Origin: CAVSRC01 sp963730325
GTDB taxonomy: Bacteria > Pseudomonadota > Alphaproteobacteria > Rhizobiales > Kaistiaceae
Direction of reading: 5' to 3'
DNA length: 64,000 nt
NCBI GenBank assembly: GCA_963730325.1
Contig: CAVSRC010000019.1
Span: 62,001 to 126,000 of the forward strand
Shown here: piece by piece, positions 18,468 to 27,531 of the stretch
How the letters are laid out: the number at the start of each line of letters is the position of its first letter
Position numbering within the stretch: position 1 is the first letter of the stretch
Made by a program: the position numbers and the translations under genes
Notes under the pieces: model-generated
Told to the model about the DNA's origin: nothing
The model's input: the letters and a program-made list of their open reading frames with translations, nothing else
Database searches by the model: none

Positions 18468-19343
18468 ATGTTCAGAGGTTCGATCACTGCCCTGGTGACG
18501 CCGATGCGCGACGGCCGCCTCGACGAGGAGGCGTTCCGCGCCTTCGTCGATTGGCAGATCAGCGAGGGGACGCACGGGCTGGTGCCGGTGGGTACGACCG
18601 GCGAGAGCCCGACGTTGAGCCACGACGAGCACAAGCGCGTGGTCCAGGTCTGCATCGAGGTCGCCGGCGGCCGCGTGCCGGTGATTGCCGGCGCCGGATC
18701 CAACAACACGTCGGAGGCCATCGAACTGGCGCGCTTCGCCGAGAAGGCGGGGGCGGACGGCCTGCTGGTGGTGACGCCCTACTACAACAAGCCCAGCCAG
18801 GAAGGGCTCTATCAGCACTACAAGGCGGTCAACGACGCCGTCGGCATTCCGATCATCATCTACAACATCCCGCCGCGCTCGGTGATCGACATGAGCGTCG
18901 AGACGATGGCCCGGCTGTTCGAATTGAAGAACATCGCCGGCGTCAAGGACGCCACCGCCAAGATCGACCGAATCAGCCTGCAGCGCCGGGCGATGGGGCC
19001 GGAGTTCAACCAGCTCTCGGGCGAGGACGCCACGGCGCTCGCCGTGATGGCGCATGGCGGCCACGGCTGCATCTCGGTCACCTCGAATGTGGCGCCCAAG
19101 GCCCAGTCCGAGTTCCAGGAAGCCTGCATGGCGGGCGATTTCGTCAAGGCTCTGCAGTATCAGGACCGGATGCTGCCGCTGCACAAGGCGCTGTTCCTGG
19201 AGCCGAGCCCGGCCGGCTCCAAGTACGCCCTGTCGCTGCTCGGGCGCATGAGCGAAGAGCTGCGCCTGCCGCTGGTGACGGTGACCGAGAAGGCCCGTAC
19301 CGAGATTCGCGCGGCGATGGTGCATGCCGGCCTGACCAACTGA
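18468..19343 (+). CDS. dapA: 4-hydroxy-tetrahydrodipicolinate synthase
   Basis: A 291-residue class I aldolase-type enzyme condensing pyruvate with aspartate semialdehyde in lysine/diaminopimelate synthesis. It shows GTTGESPTL, GAGSNNTSEAI, the tyrosine of IIYNIPPRS (residue 132) and the Schiff-base lysine in IAGVKDAT (residue 160). It is divergent from the transglycosylase gene and four bases upstream of smpB, a common alphaproteobacterial order. Confidence 0.95.
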   Translation: MFRGSITALVTPMRDGRLDEEAFRAFVDWQISEGTHGLVPVGTTGESPTLSHDEHKRVVQVCIEVAGGRVPVIAGAGSNNTSEAIELARFAEKAGADGLLVVTPYYNKPSQEGLYQHYKAVNDAVGIPIIIYNIPPRSVIDMSVETMARLFELKNIAGVKDATAKIDRISLQRRAMGPEFNQLSGEDATALAVMAHGGHGCISVTSNVAPKAQSEFQEACMAGDFVKALQYQDRMLPLHKALFLEPSPAGSKYALSLLGRMSEELRLPLVTVTEKARTEIRAAMVHAGLTN

Positions 19344-19347
19344 TCCC

Positions 19348-19824
19348 ATGGCGACCAAGAAGGAAAAGGCGCCGAACCGGAACGCGGCGATCAACCGGCG
19401 CGCGCGCTTCAATTACGAGATTGGCCAGACCTATGAGGCCGGCATCGCGCTTGCCGGCACCGAGGTGAAGTCGCTGCGCGAAGGGCGCGCCAACATCGCC
19501 GACGCCTATGCCGGCGAGCGCAACGGCGAGCTGTGGCTCTACAACGCCTATATCCCTGAATATCTGCAGGCCAACCGCTTCAACCACGAGACCCGGCGGC
19601 CGCGGAAGCTGCTGCTGCACAGGCGCGAGATCGGCCGCCTGATCGGCGCCGTCGATCGCGAGGGCATGACCGTCGTGCCGCTGAGGATCTATTTCAACGA
19701 TCGCGGGCGCGCCAAGGTCGAGGTTGCGGTGGCGCGCGGCAAGAAACTGCACGACAAGCGCGAGACCTCGAAGCAGCGCGACTGGGGGCGCGAGAAGGCC
19801 CGCCTGATGCGCGAAAAGGGCTAG
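19348..19824 (+). CDS. smpB: SsrA-binding protein
   Basis: A 158-residue tmRNA-binding protein of ribosome rescue. It has the typical RRARFNYEIGQTYEAGIAL, GTEVKSLREGRANIADAYA, VEVAVARGKKLHDKRET and a basic tail (DWGREKARLMREKG). It follows dapA after four bases. The stop codon overlaps the stop of the convergent UDG gene by four bases. Confidence 0.96.
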   Translation: MATKKEKAPNRNAAINRRARFNYEIGQTYEAGIALAGTEVKSLREGRANIADAYAGERNGELWLYNAYIPEYLQANRFNHETRRPRKLLLHRREIGRLIGAVDREGMTVVPLRIYFNDRGRAKVEVAVARGKKLHDKRETSKQRDWGREKARLMREKG

Positions 19825-20456
19825 CCCAGGCTCGCCCGGATATCAGCGAACACAGCGCGGAACATGGCTTCGGTGAGGACGCCGGTATTCGTGTTGTAGC
19901 GCGAGCAGTGGTAGCTGTCGAAAAGGGTCAGCCCCGGGCGCACTTCATGCGAGGCGCCATGCCCGAAGGGGACGCGGCTGCGCTTCAGCCCGAGGGCGGT
20001 GACGGTGCTGTCATGGGCGATGCGCCCCAGCGCCAGGATGGCGGCAAGCCGCGGCATGGCGTCGATGGTCGCCGCGAGGTAGGGCCGGCAGGTCTTGATC
20101 TCGGCGGTCTCGGGCTTGTTCTGCGGCGGAACGCAGCGCACCGCATTGGTGATCGCGGCGTCCCTGAGAGCCACGCCGTCGTCCGGCCGCGCGTCGTAAG
20201 TGCCTGATGCGAAACCGAAATCGACCAGAGTCTGGTAGAGAAGCACGCCGGCATAGTCGCCCGTGAAGGGCCGGCCGGTGCGGTTGGCGCCGCGCAAGCC
20301 GGGCGCCAGACCGACGACGAGCAAACGGGCCGCCGTCCCGCCGAAGGTCGGAACCGGCGCGTTGTGCCATTGCGGCTCCCTGGCCCGCCATTCGTCTCGG
20401 AAAGCCGCCAGCCGCGGGCAGAGCGGGCAGTCGCGGCCCGGCGCCGTCGGGTCCAT
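19821..20456 (-). CDS. Uracil-DNA glycosylase, family 5 (UDGb)-like
   Basis: A 211-residue enzyme that removes uracil and related lesions from DNA. N-terminal CPLCPRL and later cysteines (VRCVPPQNK, KTCRPY) fit a 4Fe-4S cluster. Motif GLAPGLRGANRTGRPFTGD is the UDGb-type active-site loop, which lacks the usual catalytic Asp/Asn of family 1 or 4. DSYHCSRYNTNTG is the second motif. The start is close after the NYN-domain gene on the same strand. Confidence 0.88.
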   Translation of the reverse strand: MDPTAPGRDCPLCPRLAAFRDEWRAREPQWHNAPVPTFGGTAARLLVVGLAPGLRGANRTGRPFTGDYAGVLLYQTLVDFGFASGTYDARPDDGVALRDAAITNAVRCVPPQNKPETAEIKTCRPYLAATIDAMPRLAAILALGRIAHDSTVTALGLKRSRVPFGHGASHEVRPGLTLFDSYHCSRYNTNTGVLTEAMFRAVFADIRASLG

Positions 20457-20469
20457 GCCGGGCGAGGCC

Positions 20470-21078
20470 CTAGATAGCGTCGTCGCTTTCGAATTCGTCG
20501 TCGGCGAAGGCCACCGTCTGGGTGCGCTCGGCCTGGCGCTGGGCCCGCTCGGAGGGGTCGCGCCCGATCTTCGACTGCATGGTTTGCAGTTCGACGAAAT
20601 GGTCCGCCTGCCGGCGCAGCTCGTCGGCGATCATCGGCGGCTGGCTGGCAAGCGTGGAGATCACGCTGACCTTGCGGCCCCGGCGTTGCACCGCCTCGAC
20701 CAGCGAGCGGAAGTCGCCGTCGCCGGAGAACAGGACGAAATGGTCGACGTACTCCACCATCTCCATGGCATGAACGGCCAGTTCGATGTCCATGTTGCCC
20801 TTGATCTTGCGCCGGCCGGTTGCGTCAACGAATTCCTTGGTCGGCTTGGTGACGACAGTATAGCCGTTGTAGTCGAGCCAATCGATCAGGGGGCGGATCG
20901 ACGAATATTCCTGTTCCTCGGCCAGCGCTGTGTAGTAGTAGGCGCGAAGCAGGTAGCCCTTCGACTGGAATTCAAGCAAAAGCTTCTTGTAGTCTATGTC
21001 GAATCCCAGCGCCTTCGCCGTCGCGTACAGATTGGCGCCGTCTATGAAGAGAGCGATTTTCTCGCGAGGGTCAAACAT
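20470..21078 (-). CDS. NYN-domain (LabA/DUF88) protein
   Basis: A 202-residue PIN-like nuclease-fold protein. Acidic metal-site residues appear in ALFIDGANLY, KGNMDIELAVHAM and LFSGDGDFRSLVEAV, the standard NYN/LabA pattern. The C-terminal ~40 residues are charged and probably disordered. LabA-type proteins are putative RNases; the target is unknown. It stands upstream of the UDG gene on the same strand and is divergent from rpoZ. Confidence 0.88.
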   Translation of the reverse strand: MFDPREKIALFIDGANLYATAKALGFDIDYKKLLLEFQSKGYLLRAYYYTALAEEQEYSSIRPLIDWLDYNGYTVVTKPTKEFVDATGRRKIKGNMDIELAVHAMEMVEYVDHFVLFSGDGDFRSLVEAVQRRGRKVSVISTLASQPPMIADELRRQADHFVELQTMQSKIGRDPSERAQRQAERTQTVAFADDEFESDDAI

Positions 21079-21310
21079 CTTTTTGTCTATTGCCTTCGTT
21101 GTGTTGATTATTCAAACGCCGCGTAACCCAAAGTTGAAATGGGTCACCAGGGACAAGCCAGCGGCTTCAAAAGCATTGGTCGCCGCAAATCCCCGACAAT
21201 ACAGCCACATACTAGCACATGTGGTGCATGTTCCGCGCCAGTCCAGAGGCGGGCGCGACCGGATCGCCCCGGGCAGCGCGCGGGTCGGCGGGCGATTGCG
21301 GCCAAATTCC

Positions 21311-21339
21311 TTGCTTTTGACCGGCGGGCAGCCTATATG
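21311..21339 (+). promoter_or_regulatory. Candidate sigma70-type promoter of rpoZ
   Basis: TTGCTT (21311-21316) and TATATG (21334-21339) with a 17-base spacer lie about 30 bases before the rpoZ start. Each hexamer matches four of six consensus positions. The ribosome site CAGGAGAAAG lies just before the ATG. Confidence 0.4.
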
Positions 21340-21367
21340 GCCGCCACACCCAATCAGGAGAAAGCCC

Positions 21368-21754
21368 ATGGCGCGCGTCACCGTCGAGGATTGCGTCGAC
21401 AAGGTCGAGAATCGATTTGAGCTGGTGCTGCTGGCCGCCCACCGGGGACGCATGATTTCCAGCGGATCGCCGCTCACGGTCGATCGCGACAACGACAAGA
21501 ATCCCGTGGTTGCGCTGAGGGAAATCGCCGATCAGACGGTGGCGCCGGAAGACCTCAAGGAAGACCTCATCCATTCCCTGCAGAAATACGTCGAAGTGGA
21601 CGAGCCCGAGCCGGAGCCGGTGCCGATGATCGCTTCGGCCGCCGCGCCCGCGGTCGGCGACGACGGCGAGGTGGCCTTCGACCGGATGTCGGAGGAGGAG
21701 CTGCTGCGCGGGCTGGAAAGCATGGTTCCGCCGGACAAGACCGAGGAATTCTGA
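21368..21754 (+). CDS. rpoZ: RNA polymerase omega subunit
   Basis: A 128-residue omega subunit. It starts MARVTVEDCVDKVENRFELV, continues LLAAHRGRMISSG and DKNPVVALREIADQTV, then has an acidic C-terminal extension typical of alphaproteobacteria. It helps assemble the beta-prime subunit and, in many proteobacteria, forms part of a ppGpp site. The gene directly downstream is the ppGpp synthetase/hydrolase. Confidence 0.96.
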   Translation: MARVTVEDCVDKVENRFELVLLAAHRGRMISSGSPLTVDRDNDKNPVVALREIADQTVAPEDLKEDLIHSLQKYVEVDEPEPEPVPMIASAAAPAVGDDGEVAFDRMSEEELLRGLESMVPPDKTEEF

Positions 21755-21815
21755 GCCTGCCGGGGGCGCCGACGTTTCCGGTAAAGCTTTCCCTATACTA
21801 TATACGGTACTGAAA

Positions 21816-21847
21816 CACCGAAGCCCGCCGGTCAGCGGCGGGCGGTG
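21816..21847 (+). other. Stable hairpin in the leader between rpoZ and rsh
   Basis: CACCG (21816-21820) and CCCGCCG (21824-21830), a five-base GTCAG loop, then CGGCGGG (21836-21842) and CGGTG (21843-21847), make a two-part stem with a three-base bulge. It lies after a TATACT-like element near 21793 and about 20 bases before the rsh ATG. It could attenuate rpoZ read-through or shape rsh translation. No T-tract follows. Confidence 0.45.
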
Positions 21848-21868
21848 TCCGTGCCGGATCGTCGCGCC

Positions 21869-24181
21869 ATGATGCGCCAGTATGAGTTGGTCGAACGGGT
21901 TACGCGCTACAACCCGAACGCCGACGAGAACCTGCTGAACAAGGCCTACGTCTATGCCATGCAGAAGCATGGCACGCAGACGCGCGCCAATGGCGACCCC
22001 TATTTCTCGCATCCCCTCGAGGTTGCCGGCATCCTGACCGATCTCAAGCTCGACGACGCCACCATCGCCGTCGCCCTGCTGCACGACACCATCGAGGATA
22101 CCGACGCCACCCGCGCCGAGATCGACCAGATGTTCGGCGAGGACATCGGGGCGCTGGTCGAGGGCCTGACCAAGATCAGCAAGCTCGATCTGGTGTCGAA
22201 GCGGGCGGAGCAGGCGGAGAACCTGCGCAAGCTGTTGCTTGCCATCTCCTCCGACATCCGCGTGCTCCTGGTGAAGCTCGCCGACCGCCTGCACAACATG
22301 CGCACGCTGCAATTCATGTCGGTGGAGGCGCGCGCGCGGATCGCCCAGGAGACGCTCGACATCTATGCGCCGCTGGCCGGCCGCATGGGCATGCACGACA
22401 TGCGCGAGGAGATGGAGGACCTGGCCTTCCGTACGCTCAATCCGGAAGCCTATGCCACGATCGAGCGGCGGATGGGGGACTTTCGCACGCGCAACCGCAA
22501 GCTGACCGAGAACATCGAGCGCGAGCTGACCGAGCGGCTGGCGCATGCCGGCATCGCGGCGGAGGTCAAGGGGCGGGAGAAGCGCCCCTATTCGATCTTC
22601 CGCAAGATGGAGCGCAAGGCGATCAGCTTCGAACAGCTGTCCGACATTCTCGGCTTCCGCGTCGTCGTCGGTACGCTCGGCGCGTGCTATGCGGCGCTCG
22701 GCGTCGTGCACACCACCTGGCCGACGGTGCCCGGGCGCTTCAAGGACTACATCTCGACGCCGAAGCAGAACGACTACCGCTCGATCCACACCACGGTCAT
22801 CGGCCCCGGCCGCCAGCGCGTCGAATTGCAGGTGCGCACCGCCGAAATGCACCGCATCGCCGAATACGGCATTGCCGCCCACGCGCTCTACAAGGACGGC
22901 GTGGCGCCGACCAGGCAGAAGGCGAATGGCAACGGCAGCGGCAATGGCGCGGCACGGCCCAATGGCAGCAAGCAGGGCAACGGCGGCAGCGGCGGCGCGA
23001 CGCTGACCGGCTTCAACGAGGAAATCCACGCCTACGAATGGCTGCGGCGGACCATCGAGATCCTCGCCGAGGGCGATACGCCGGAGGAGTTCCTCGAGCA
23101 CACCAAGCTCGAGCTGTTTCAGGACCAGGTGTTCTGCTTCACGCCGAAGGGCAGGCTGATCGCGCTGCCGCGTGGCGCCACGCCGATCGACTTCGCCTAT
23201 GCCGTCCACACCGACATCGGCGACACCATGGTCGGCGCCAAGATCAACGGCCGCACCATGCCGCTGATGACGGAGCTCAGAAACGGCGACGAAGTGGAGA
23301 TCCTGCGCTCAAAGGCCCAGGTGCCGCCGGCGGCATGGGAATCGATGGTGGTCACCGGCAAGGCACGCTCGGCGATCCGCCGGGCGACGCGTGCCGCGGT
23401 GCGCAAGCAGTATGCCGGCCTCGGGCGGCAGATCGTCGAGCGCGCCTTCGGCCGCGCCAAGCGTGCCTATTCGGACAAGCTGATCGAGGCGGCCCTGCCG
23501 CGGCTGGCGCAGAGCAATGTCGAGGACATGCTGGCGGCCGTCGGCCGTGGCGAGATTCCCTCTGACAACGTGCTGAAGGCGGTCTATCCGGACCACAAGG
23601 TCGAGCGCCCGCCGCGCAAGAAGGCGGGGACCGAGGAGGGCGGCTGGTTCGGCCTCAAGCGCGGATCGGGCATGAAGTTTCGCGTGCCGGGCCTGTCGCG
23701 GAAAGCGCCGGCCGCCGATGCGCCTCGCGGCCGGGCCATCCCCATCCGCGGCCTCCATGGCGAAATGCCGGTGCGTTTCGCCGATGGCGGCGCCATTCCG
23801 GGCGAGCGCATCGTCGGCATCATGTCGCCGGGCGAGGGGATCACCATCTACCCCATCCAGTCTCCGGCGCTGAAGGAGTTCGACGATGAGCCGGAACGCT
23901 GGCTGGACGTGCGCTGGGACGTGGAGGAGGGGCCGGAAGCCCGCTTTCCGGTGCGCATCGAGGTGACGGCCATCAACGAACCCGGCACTCTGGCGCAGGT
24001 CGCCCAGGTCATGGCGGATAACGAGGCCAATATCACCAATGTCAGGATGGCCCAGTCGGCGCCTGATTTCACCGTCATGGTGTTCGATATGGAAGTGTTC
24101 GACGTGAAACATCTCAACCGACTGATCGGGCAGTTGCGAGAACGGCCGATCGTCAGCAGTGTCGTGCGGGTCAATGGCTAG
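21869..24181 (+). CDS. rsh: Bifunctional (p)ppGpp synthetase/hydrolase
   Basis: About 770 residues from the ATG at 21869, the start MMRQYELVERV used by rhizobial Rsh; an in-frame GTG at 21845 is less likely. The HD hydrolase site is intact (VALLHDTIEDTDA). The synthetase domain has KRPYSIFRKMERK and DYRSIHTTVIG, so both activities are expected. TGS (DQVFCFTPKGRLIALPRGAT) and a C-terminal ACT domain (VTAINEPGTLAQVAQVMADN) follow. An insert rich in Gly, Asn and Ser sits at about residues 350-376 just after the synthetase domain. It heads the rsh-to-recO cluster. Confidence 0.93.
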   Translation: MMRQYELVERVTRYNPNADENLLNKAYVYAMQKHGTQTRANGDPYFSHPLEVAGILTDLKLDDATIAVALLHDTIEDTDATRAEIDQMFGEDIGALVEGLTKISKLDLVSKRAEQAENLRKLLLAISSDIRVLLVKLADRLHNMRTLQFMSVEARARIAQETLDIYAPLAGRMGMHDMREEMEDLAFRTLNPEAYATIERRMGDFRTRNRKLTENIERELTERLAHAGIAAEVKGREKRPYSIFRKMERKAISFEQLSDILGFRVVVGTLGACYAALGVVHTTWPTVPGRFKDYISTPKQNDYRSIHTTVIGPGRQRVELQVRTAEMHRIAEYGIAAHALYKDGVAPTRQKANGNGSGNGAARPNGSKQGNGGSGGATLTGFNEEIHAYEWLRRTIEILAEGDTPEEFLEHTKLELFQDQVFCFTPKGRLIALPRGATPIDFAYAVHTDIGDTMVGAKINGRTMPLMTELRNGDEVEILRSKAQVPPAAWESMVVTGKARSAIRRATRAAVRKQYAGLGRQIVERAFGRAKRAYSDKLIEAALPRLAQSNVEDMLAAVGRGEIPSDNVLKAVYPDHKVERPPRKKAGTEEGGWFGLKRGSGMKFRVPGLSRKAPAADAPRGRAIPIRGLHGEMPVRFADGGAIPGERIVGIMSPGEGITIYPIQSPALKEFDDEPERWLDVRWDVEEGPEARFPVRIEVTAINEPGTLAQVAQVMADNEANITNVRMAQSAPDFTVMVFDMEVFDVKHLNRLIGQLRERPIVSSVVRVNG

Positions 24182-24242
24182 CCGGTCCGCGACCCGGCCG
24201 CGCCGCGCCCGCGGCGGCGAGAGCTGAGAGGCAAGGCTGACC

Positions 24243-24827
24243 ATGCTGTTTCGTCGCCGCGAGACCCAGAGCCTTTTGGCCAAGGTGCGCACCGCATTGT
24301 GGCCGCGCCACAGCTGGTCGCGCTCGGCCCGCTATTTCGGCAAGCGCGTGCTCAGGCTTTCCGGCTCGCCTCATGCGGTGGCGGCCGGCGTGGCGGCCGG
24401 CGTCTTCGCCTCCTTCACCCCCTTCGTCGGCCTGCACTTCATCGTCAGCTTCATCTTCGCCTTCATCGTCGGCGGCAACATGCTCGCCGCCGCGATGGGC
24501 ACCTTCGTCGGCAACCCGCTGACCTTTCCCTTCATCTGGGCGTCGACCTACAGCCTCGGCAGCCACATTCTTGGCCAGAGCAACGCGCTGGCGCTGCACG
24601 AGATCCATGACGCGCTGGTCCACCGGTCGATCGACGTGCTGGTGCCGATCATCGCGCCGATGCTGGTGGGCGCGGTGCCGATCGGCCTGCCGATTGCGGT
24701 GGTCTTCTACGTCGGAGCCTTTTTCGCGGTGCGCGCCTTTCGCGACCTGCGCCGCGAGCGGCTGGATGCCCGGCGGCGTGAATCGTCGAACGCGATGGCG
24801 CCAGTCAAGGAGATGGACGACGCATGA
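24243..24827 (+). CDS. DUF2062 membrane protein
   Basis: A 194-residue protein with three or four transmembrane helices. SGSPHAVAAGVAAGVFASFT, PFVGLHFIVSF and GNMLAAAMGTFVGNPLTFPF are the DUF2062 signature. It sits between rsh and pdxJ as in many Rhizobiales, and its stop overlaps the pdxJ ATG by four bases. Function is unknown. Confidence 0.85.
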   Translation: MLFRRRETQSLLAKVRTALWPRHSWSRSARYFGKRVLRLSGSPHAVAAGVAAGVFASFTPFVGLHFIVSFIFAFIVGGNMLAAAMGTFVGNPLTFPFIWASTYSLGSHILGQSNALALHEIHDALVHRSIDVLVPIIAPMLVGAVPIGLPIAVVFYVGAFFAVRAFRDLRRERLDARRRESSNAMAPVKEMDDA

Positions 24828-25597
24828 CCAGAGATCTCAGGCTTGGGGTCAATATCGACCATGTCGCGACCATCCGGAACGCCCGCGGCGGCGACCATCC
24901 GGACCCGCTGCGCGCGGCGGCGATCGCGGCGGAAGCCGGCGCCGACGGCATTACGGCGCATCTGCGCGAGGATCGCCGGCATATCGGCGACCGCGACATC
25001 GAACGTCTGCGCCATGCGATTGCGCTGCCGCTCAACCTGGAGATGGCGGCGACCGACGAGATGCTGGCGATCGCGCTGCGCTACAAGCCGCATGCGGCCT
25101 GCATCGTGCCGGAGCGGCGCGAGGAGCGCACCACGGAAGGCGGCATCGACGCCGCAGGCCAGGAGGCGCGGCTGAAGCCCATCGTGGCTGCGCTGGGCGA
25201 GGCCGGCGTGCGGGTGTCGCTGTTCATCGAGGCCTCGCCGCGCCAGATCGACGCGGCGGTGGCGCTCGGCGCGCCGGTGGTCGAGTTGCACACCGGGAGC
25301 TATTGCGAAGCCTGGTTCTCCGGCCCGGACGCCTTCGAGATGGAGCGGGCGCGCATCGCCGAAGCCGCCGCCTATGCCGCAGGACTCGGCCTCGAGGTCC
25401 ATGCCGGGCACGGCCTGACCTTTGACAACGTCAAGCCGATTGCCGCCATGCCCGAGATCCGCGAGCTCAACATCGGCCACTTCCTCATCGGCGAAGCGAT
25501 CTTCATCGGCCTGGATGAGAGCATCCGCACCATGCGCCGGCTGATGGACGAGGCGCGCTCGGCGGCGGAAGAGGGCGAGGGAGCGCTCAACGGATGA
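24824..25597 (+). CDS. pdxJ: Pyridoxine 5'-phosphate synthase
   Basis: A 257-residue TIM-barrel enzyme closing the pyridoxine ring from 1-deoxyxylulose 5-phosphate and 3-amino-2-oxopropyl phosphate. LGVNIDHVATIRNARGG, GADGITAHLREDRRHI, ELHTGSYCEAW and LEVHAGHGLTFDNV are diagnostic. It overlaps DUF2062 upstream and acpS downstream by four bases each, so it is translationally coupled on both sides. Confidence 0.96.
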   Translation: MTRDLRLGVNIDHVATIRNARGGDHPDPLRAAAIAAEAGADGITAHLREDRRHIGDRDIERLRHAIALPLNLEMAATDEMLAIALRYKPHAACIVPERREERTTEGGIDAAGQEARLKPIVAALGEAGVRVSLFIEASPRQIDAAVALGAPVVELHTGSYCEAWFSGPDAFEMERARIAEAAAYAAGLGLEVHAGHGLTFDNVKPIAAMPEIRELNIGHFLIGEAIFIGLDESIRTMRRLMDEARSAAEEGEGALNG

Positions 25598-26001
25598 TCG
25601 TCGGCATCGGCAACGATACGATCGACATCCGCCGGGTGGAAAAGGTGATCGAGCGTCACGGCGAGCGCTTCACCACGCGCATCTTCACCGAAATCGAACA
25701 GCGCAAATCGGATCGGCGGCGCCTGCGCGCGGCGTCCTATGCCAAGCGGTTCGCCGCCAAGGAAGCGTGCTCCAAGGCGCTCGGCACCGGTATTCGCGGC
25801 GGCGTCTTCTGGCGCGACATGGGGGTAGTCAACCTGCCCTCCGGCAAGCCGACGATGCAGCTCACCGGCGGCGCTGCCGCGCGGCTGGCGCGGCTGATAC
25901 CGGCCGGGCACCGGGGAGAAATTCACCTGACCATCACCGACGATTTCCCGCTTGCCCAGGCGCTGGTCATCATCGAGGCCGTGCCCGAGACGGCACCGTG
26001 A
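25594..26001 (+). CDS. acpS: Holo-[acyl-carrier-protein] synthase
   Basis: A 135-residue phosphopantetheinyl transferase that activates acyl carrier protein with CoA. The magnesium-site motif is IGNDTIDIRRVEKVIERHG, and YAKRFAAKEACSKALGTGI is the second signature. It overlaps pdxJ by four bases and is followed by lepB after 79 bp. Confidence 0.94.
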   Translation: MIVGIGNDTIDIRRVEKVIERHGERFTTRIFTEIEQRKSDRRRLRAASYAKRFAAKEACSKALGTGIRGGVFWRDMGVVNLPSGKPTMQLTGGAAARLARLIPAGHRGEIHLTITDDFPLAQALVIIEAVPETAP

Positions 26002-26080
26002 AGCCGCCAAGGTTGGCGTTGCACAGCACCCGGCGAGCCGGTATTACCGGCCGGCCGGGGCCGGACAACGGGATAGGACA

Positions 26081-26824
26081 ATGAGCGTGGCATCGGATAA
26101 GCAGGCCAGCGGCGGCCTGGGCGAGACCGTCAAGATCATCATCCAGGCGCTGGTTCTGGCGCTTCTGGTGCGGACCTTCCTGTATCAGCCGTTCAACATC
26201 CCCTCCGGGTCGATGGAAGACACGCTGCTGATCGGCGATTACCTGTTCGTCTCCAAGTATTCCTACGGCTATTCGCGCTTCTCGCTGCCCTTCGGGCCGC
26301 ACCTGTTCGACGGGCGCGTCTGGTCGGCGCCGCCGAAGCGCGGCGATATCGTCGTCTTCAAGCTGCCGCGCGACGATTCCACCGACTACATCAAGCGGGT
26401 GGTCGGCCTGCCTGGCGACAAGATCCAGGTGCAGCACTCGGTGCTCTACATCAACGGCAAGGCGGTGCCGCGCGAAATGATCGGTCCGGTTACCCTCGAC
26501 GGGGTGACGTACACCCAGTACCAGGAGACCATGCCGAACGGCGTCAAATACAAGGTGCTCGACCACGACACCGACGGCTTGCTCGACAACACCCAGGTCT
26601 TCGAGGTGCCGCCCGACCACTATTTCATGATGGGCGACAACCGCGACAACTCCACCGACAGCCGCGTGCCGCCGACCTCGGGTGGAGTCGGCTATGTGCC
26701 CTTCGAGAACCTGGTCGGCCGCGCCGAGATCATCTTCTTCTCGGTCAAGGAAGGCGAGCCGGTTCTGGCCTTCTGGCAATGGCCGTGGACGGTGCGCTGG
26801 GATCGGCTGTTCAAGTTCCTATGA
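26081..26824 (+). CDS. lepB: Signal peptidase I
   Basis: A 247-residue inner-membrane peptidase that cleaves Sec and Tat signal peptides. The start at 26081 follows GGATAGGACA. One N-terminal helix (IIIQALVLALLVRTFLY) precedes the catalytic serine in NIPSGSMEDTLL; the lysine is in DYIKRVVGLPGDK and the last box is MGDNRDNSTDSR. The TGA overlaps the rnc ATG. Confidence 0.95.
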   Translation: MSVASDKQASGGLGETVKIIIQALVLALLVRTFLYQPFNIPSGSMEDTLLIGDYLFVSKYSYGYSRFSLPFGPHLFDGRVWSAPPKRGDIVVFKLPRDDSTDYIKRVVGLPGDKIQVQHSVLYINGKAVPREMIGPVTLDGVTYTQYQETMPNGVKYKVLDHDTDGLLDNTQVFEVPPDHYFMMGDNRDNSTDSRVPPTSGGVGYVPFENLVGRAEIIFFSVKEGEPVLAFWQWPWTVRWDRLFKFL

Positions 26825-27531
26825 CCGTAGCGGGCGCTCCCCTAGACGCGCTGGAACGCCGAACGGACTACCGCTTCAAGGACCGTAGCCTGCTCACCAC
26901 GGCACTGACTCATGCCAGTGCCGTGGGCGATGCCCGCATCGCCGCCGACGTGACCTATCAGCGTCTGGAGTTCCTCGGCGACCGCGTGCTCGGCCTGGTG
27001 GTGTCGGCGATGCTGCTCGAAGCCTTTCCCGAGGCGGCGGAGGGCGAGCTCTCCTCGCGCCTCGCCGATCTCGTGCGCAAGGAGACCTGCGCCGAGGTGG
27101 CCTCGGCGCTCGATATGGGCGCGGCGGTGGTCTTCGGCGGCAGCCGGGCACAGCAGCGCGCTCTGCTGACGGTCAACGTTCTCGGTGACGTGTGCGAGGC
27201 GCTGATCGCGGCGATCTATCTCGACGGCGGCTTCGAGGCGGCGCGGCGCTTCGTCGAGACGCATTGGCGCGAGCGCATGCTGGAGACGCCGCTCGGCGGC
27301 CGCAACGCCAAGTCGACGCTGCAGGAATGGACTCAAGGTCAGGGCCATGGCACGCCGACCTATGAGATTTCCGAGCGCAGCGGACCCGACCACGCGCCGA
27401 CTTTCGTCATCGTCGTGCGCGTGGGCACGCTGGAGCCGGGGCGCGGCGAGGGCCGCAATCGGCGCGAGGCCGAGCAGGCCGCGGCCACCGCCGTTCTCAT
27501 CCGCGAGGGCATATGGTCGACGGCGCGGTGA
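26821..27531 (+). CDS. rnc: Ribonuclease III
   Basis: A 236-residue dsRNA endonuclease for rRNA and mRNA processing. The catalytic signature is YQRLEFLGDRVLGLVVSAML, with the second acidic cluster in NVLGDVCEALIAAIYLDGG. A C-terminal dsRNA-binding domain starts near residue 160 (NAKSTLQEWTQGQGHGTPTY). It is translationally coupled to lepB and overlaps era. Confidence 0.95.
   Translation: MTVAGAPLDALERRTDYRFKDRSLLTTALTHASAVGDARIAADVTYQRLEFLGDRVLGLVVSAMLLEAFPEAAEGELSSRLADLVRKETCAEVASALDMGAAVVFGGSRAQQRALLTVNVLGDVCEALIAAIYLDGGFEAARRFVETHWRERMLETPLGGRNAKSTLQEWTQGQGHGTPTYEISERSGPDHAPTFVIVVRVGTLEPGRGEGRNRREAEQAAATAVLIREGIWSTAR

Noticed and set aside
21212..23209. A 665-codon minus-strand frame over rpoZ and rsh
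   Set aside because: Antisense shadow of two certain genes; arginine/histidine-rich composition.
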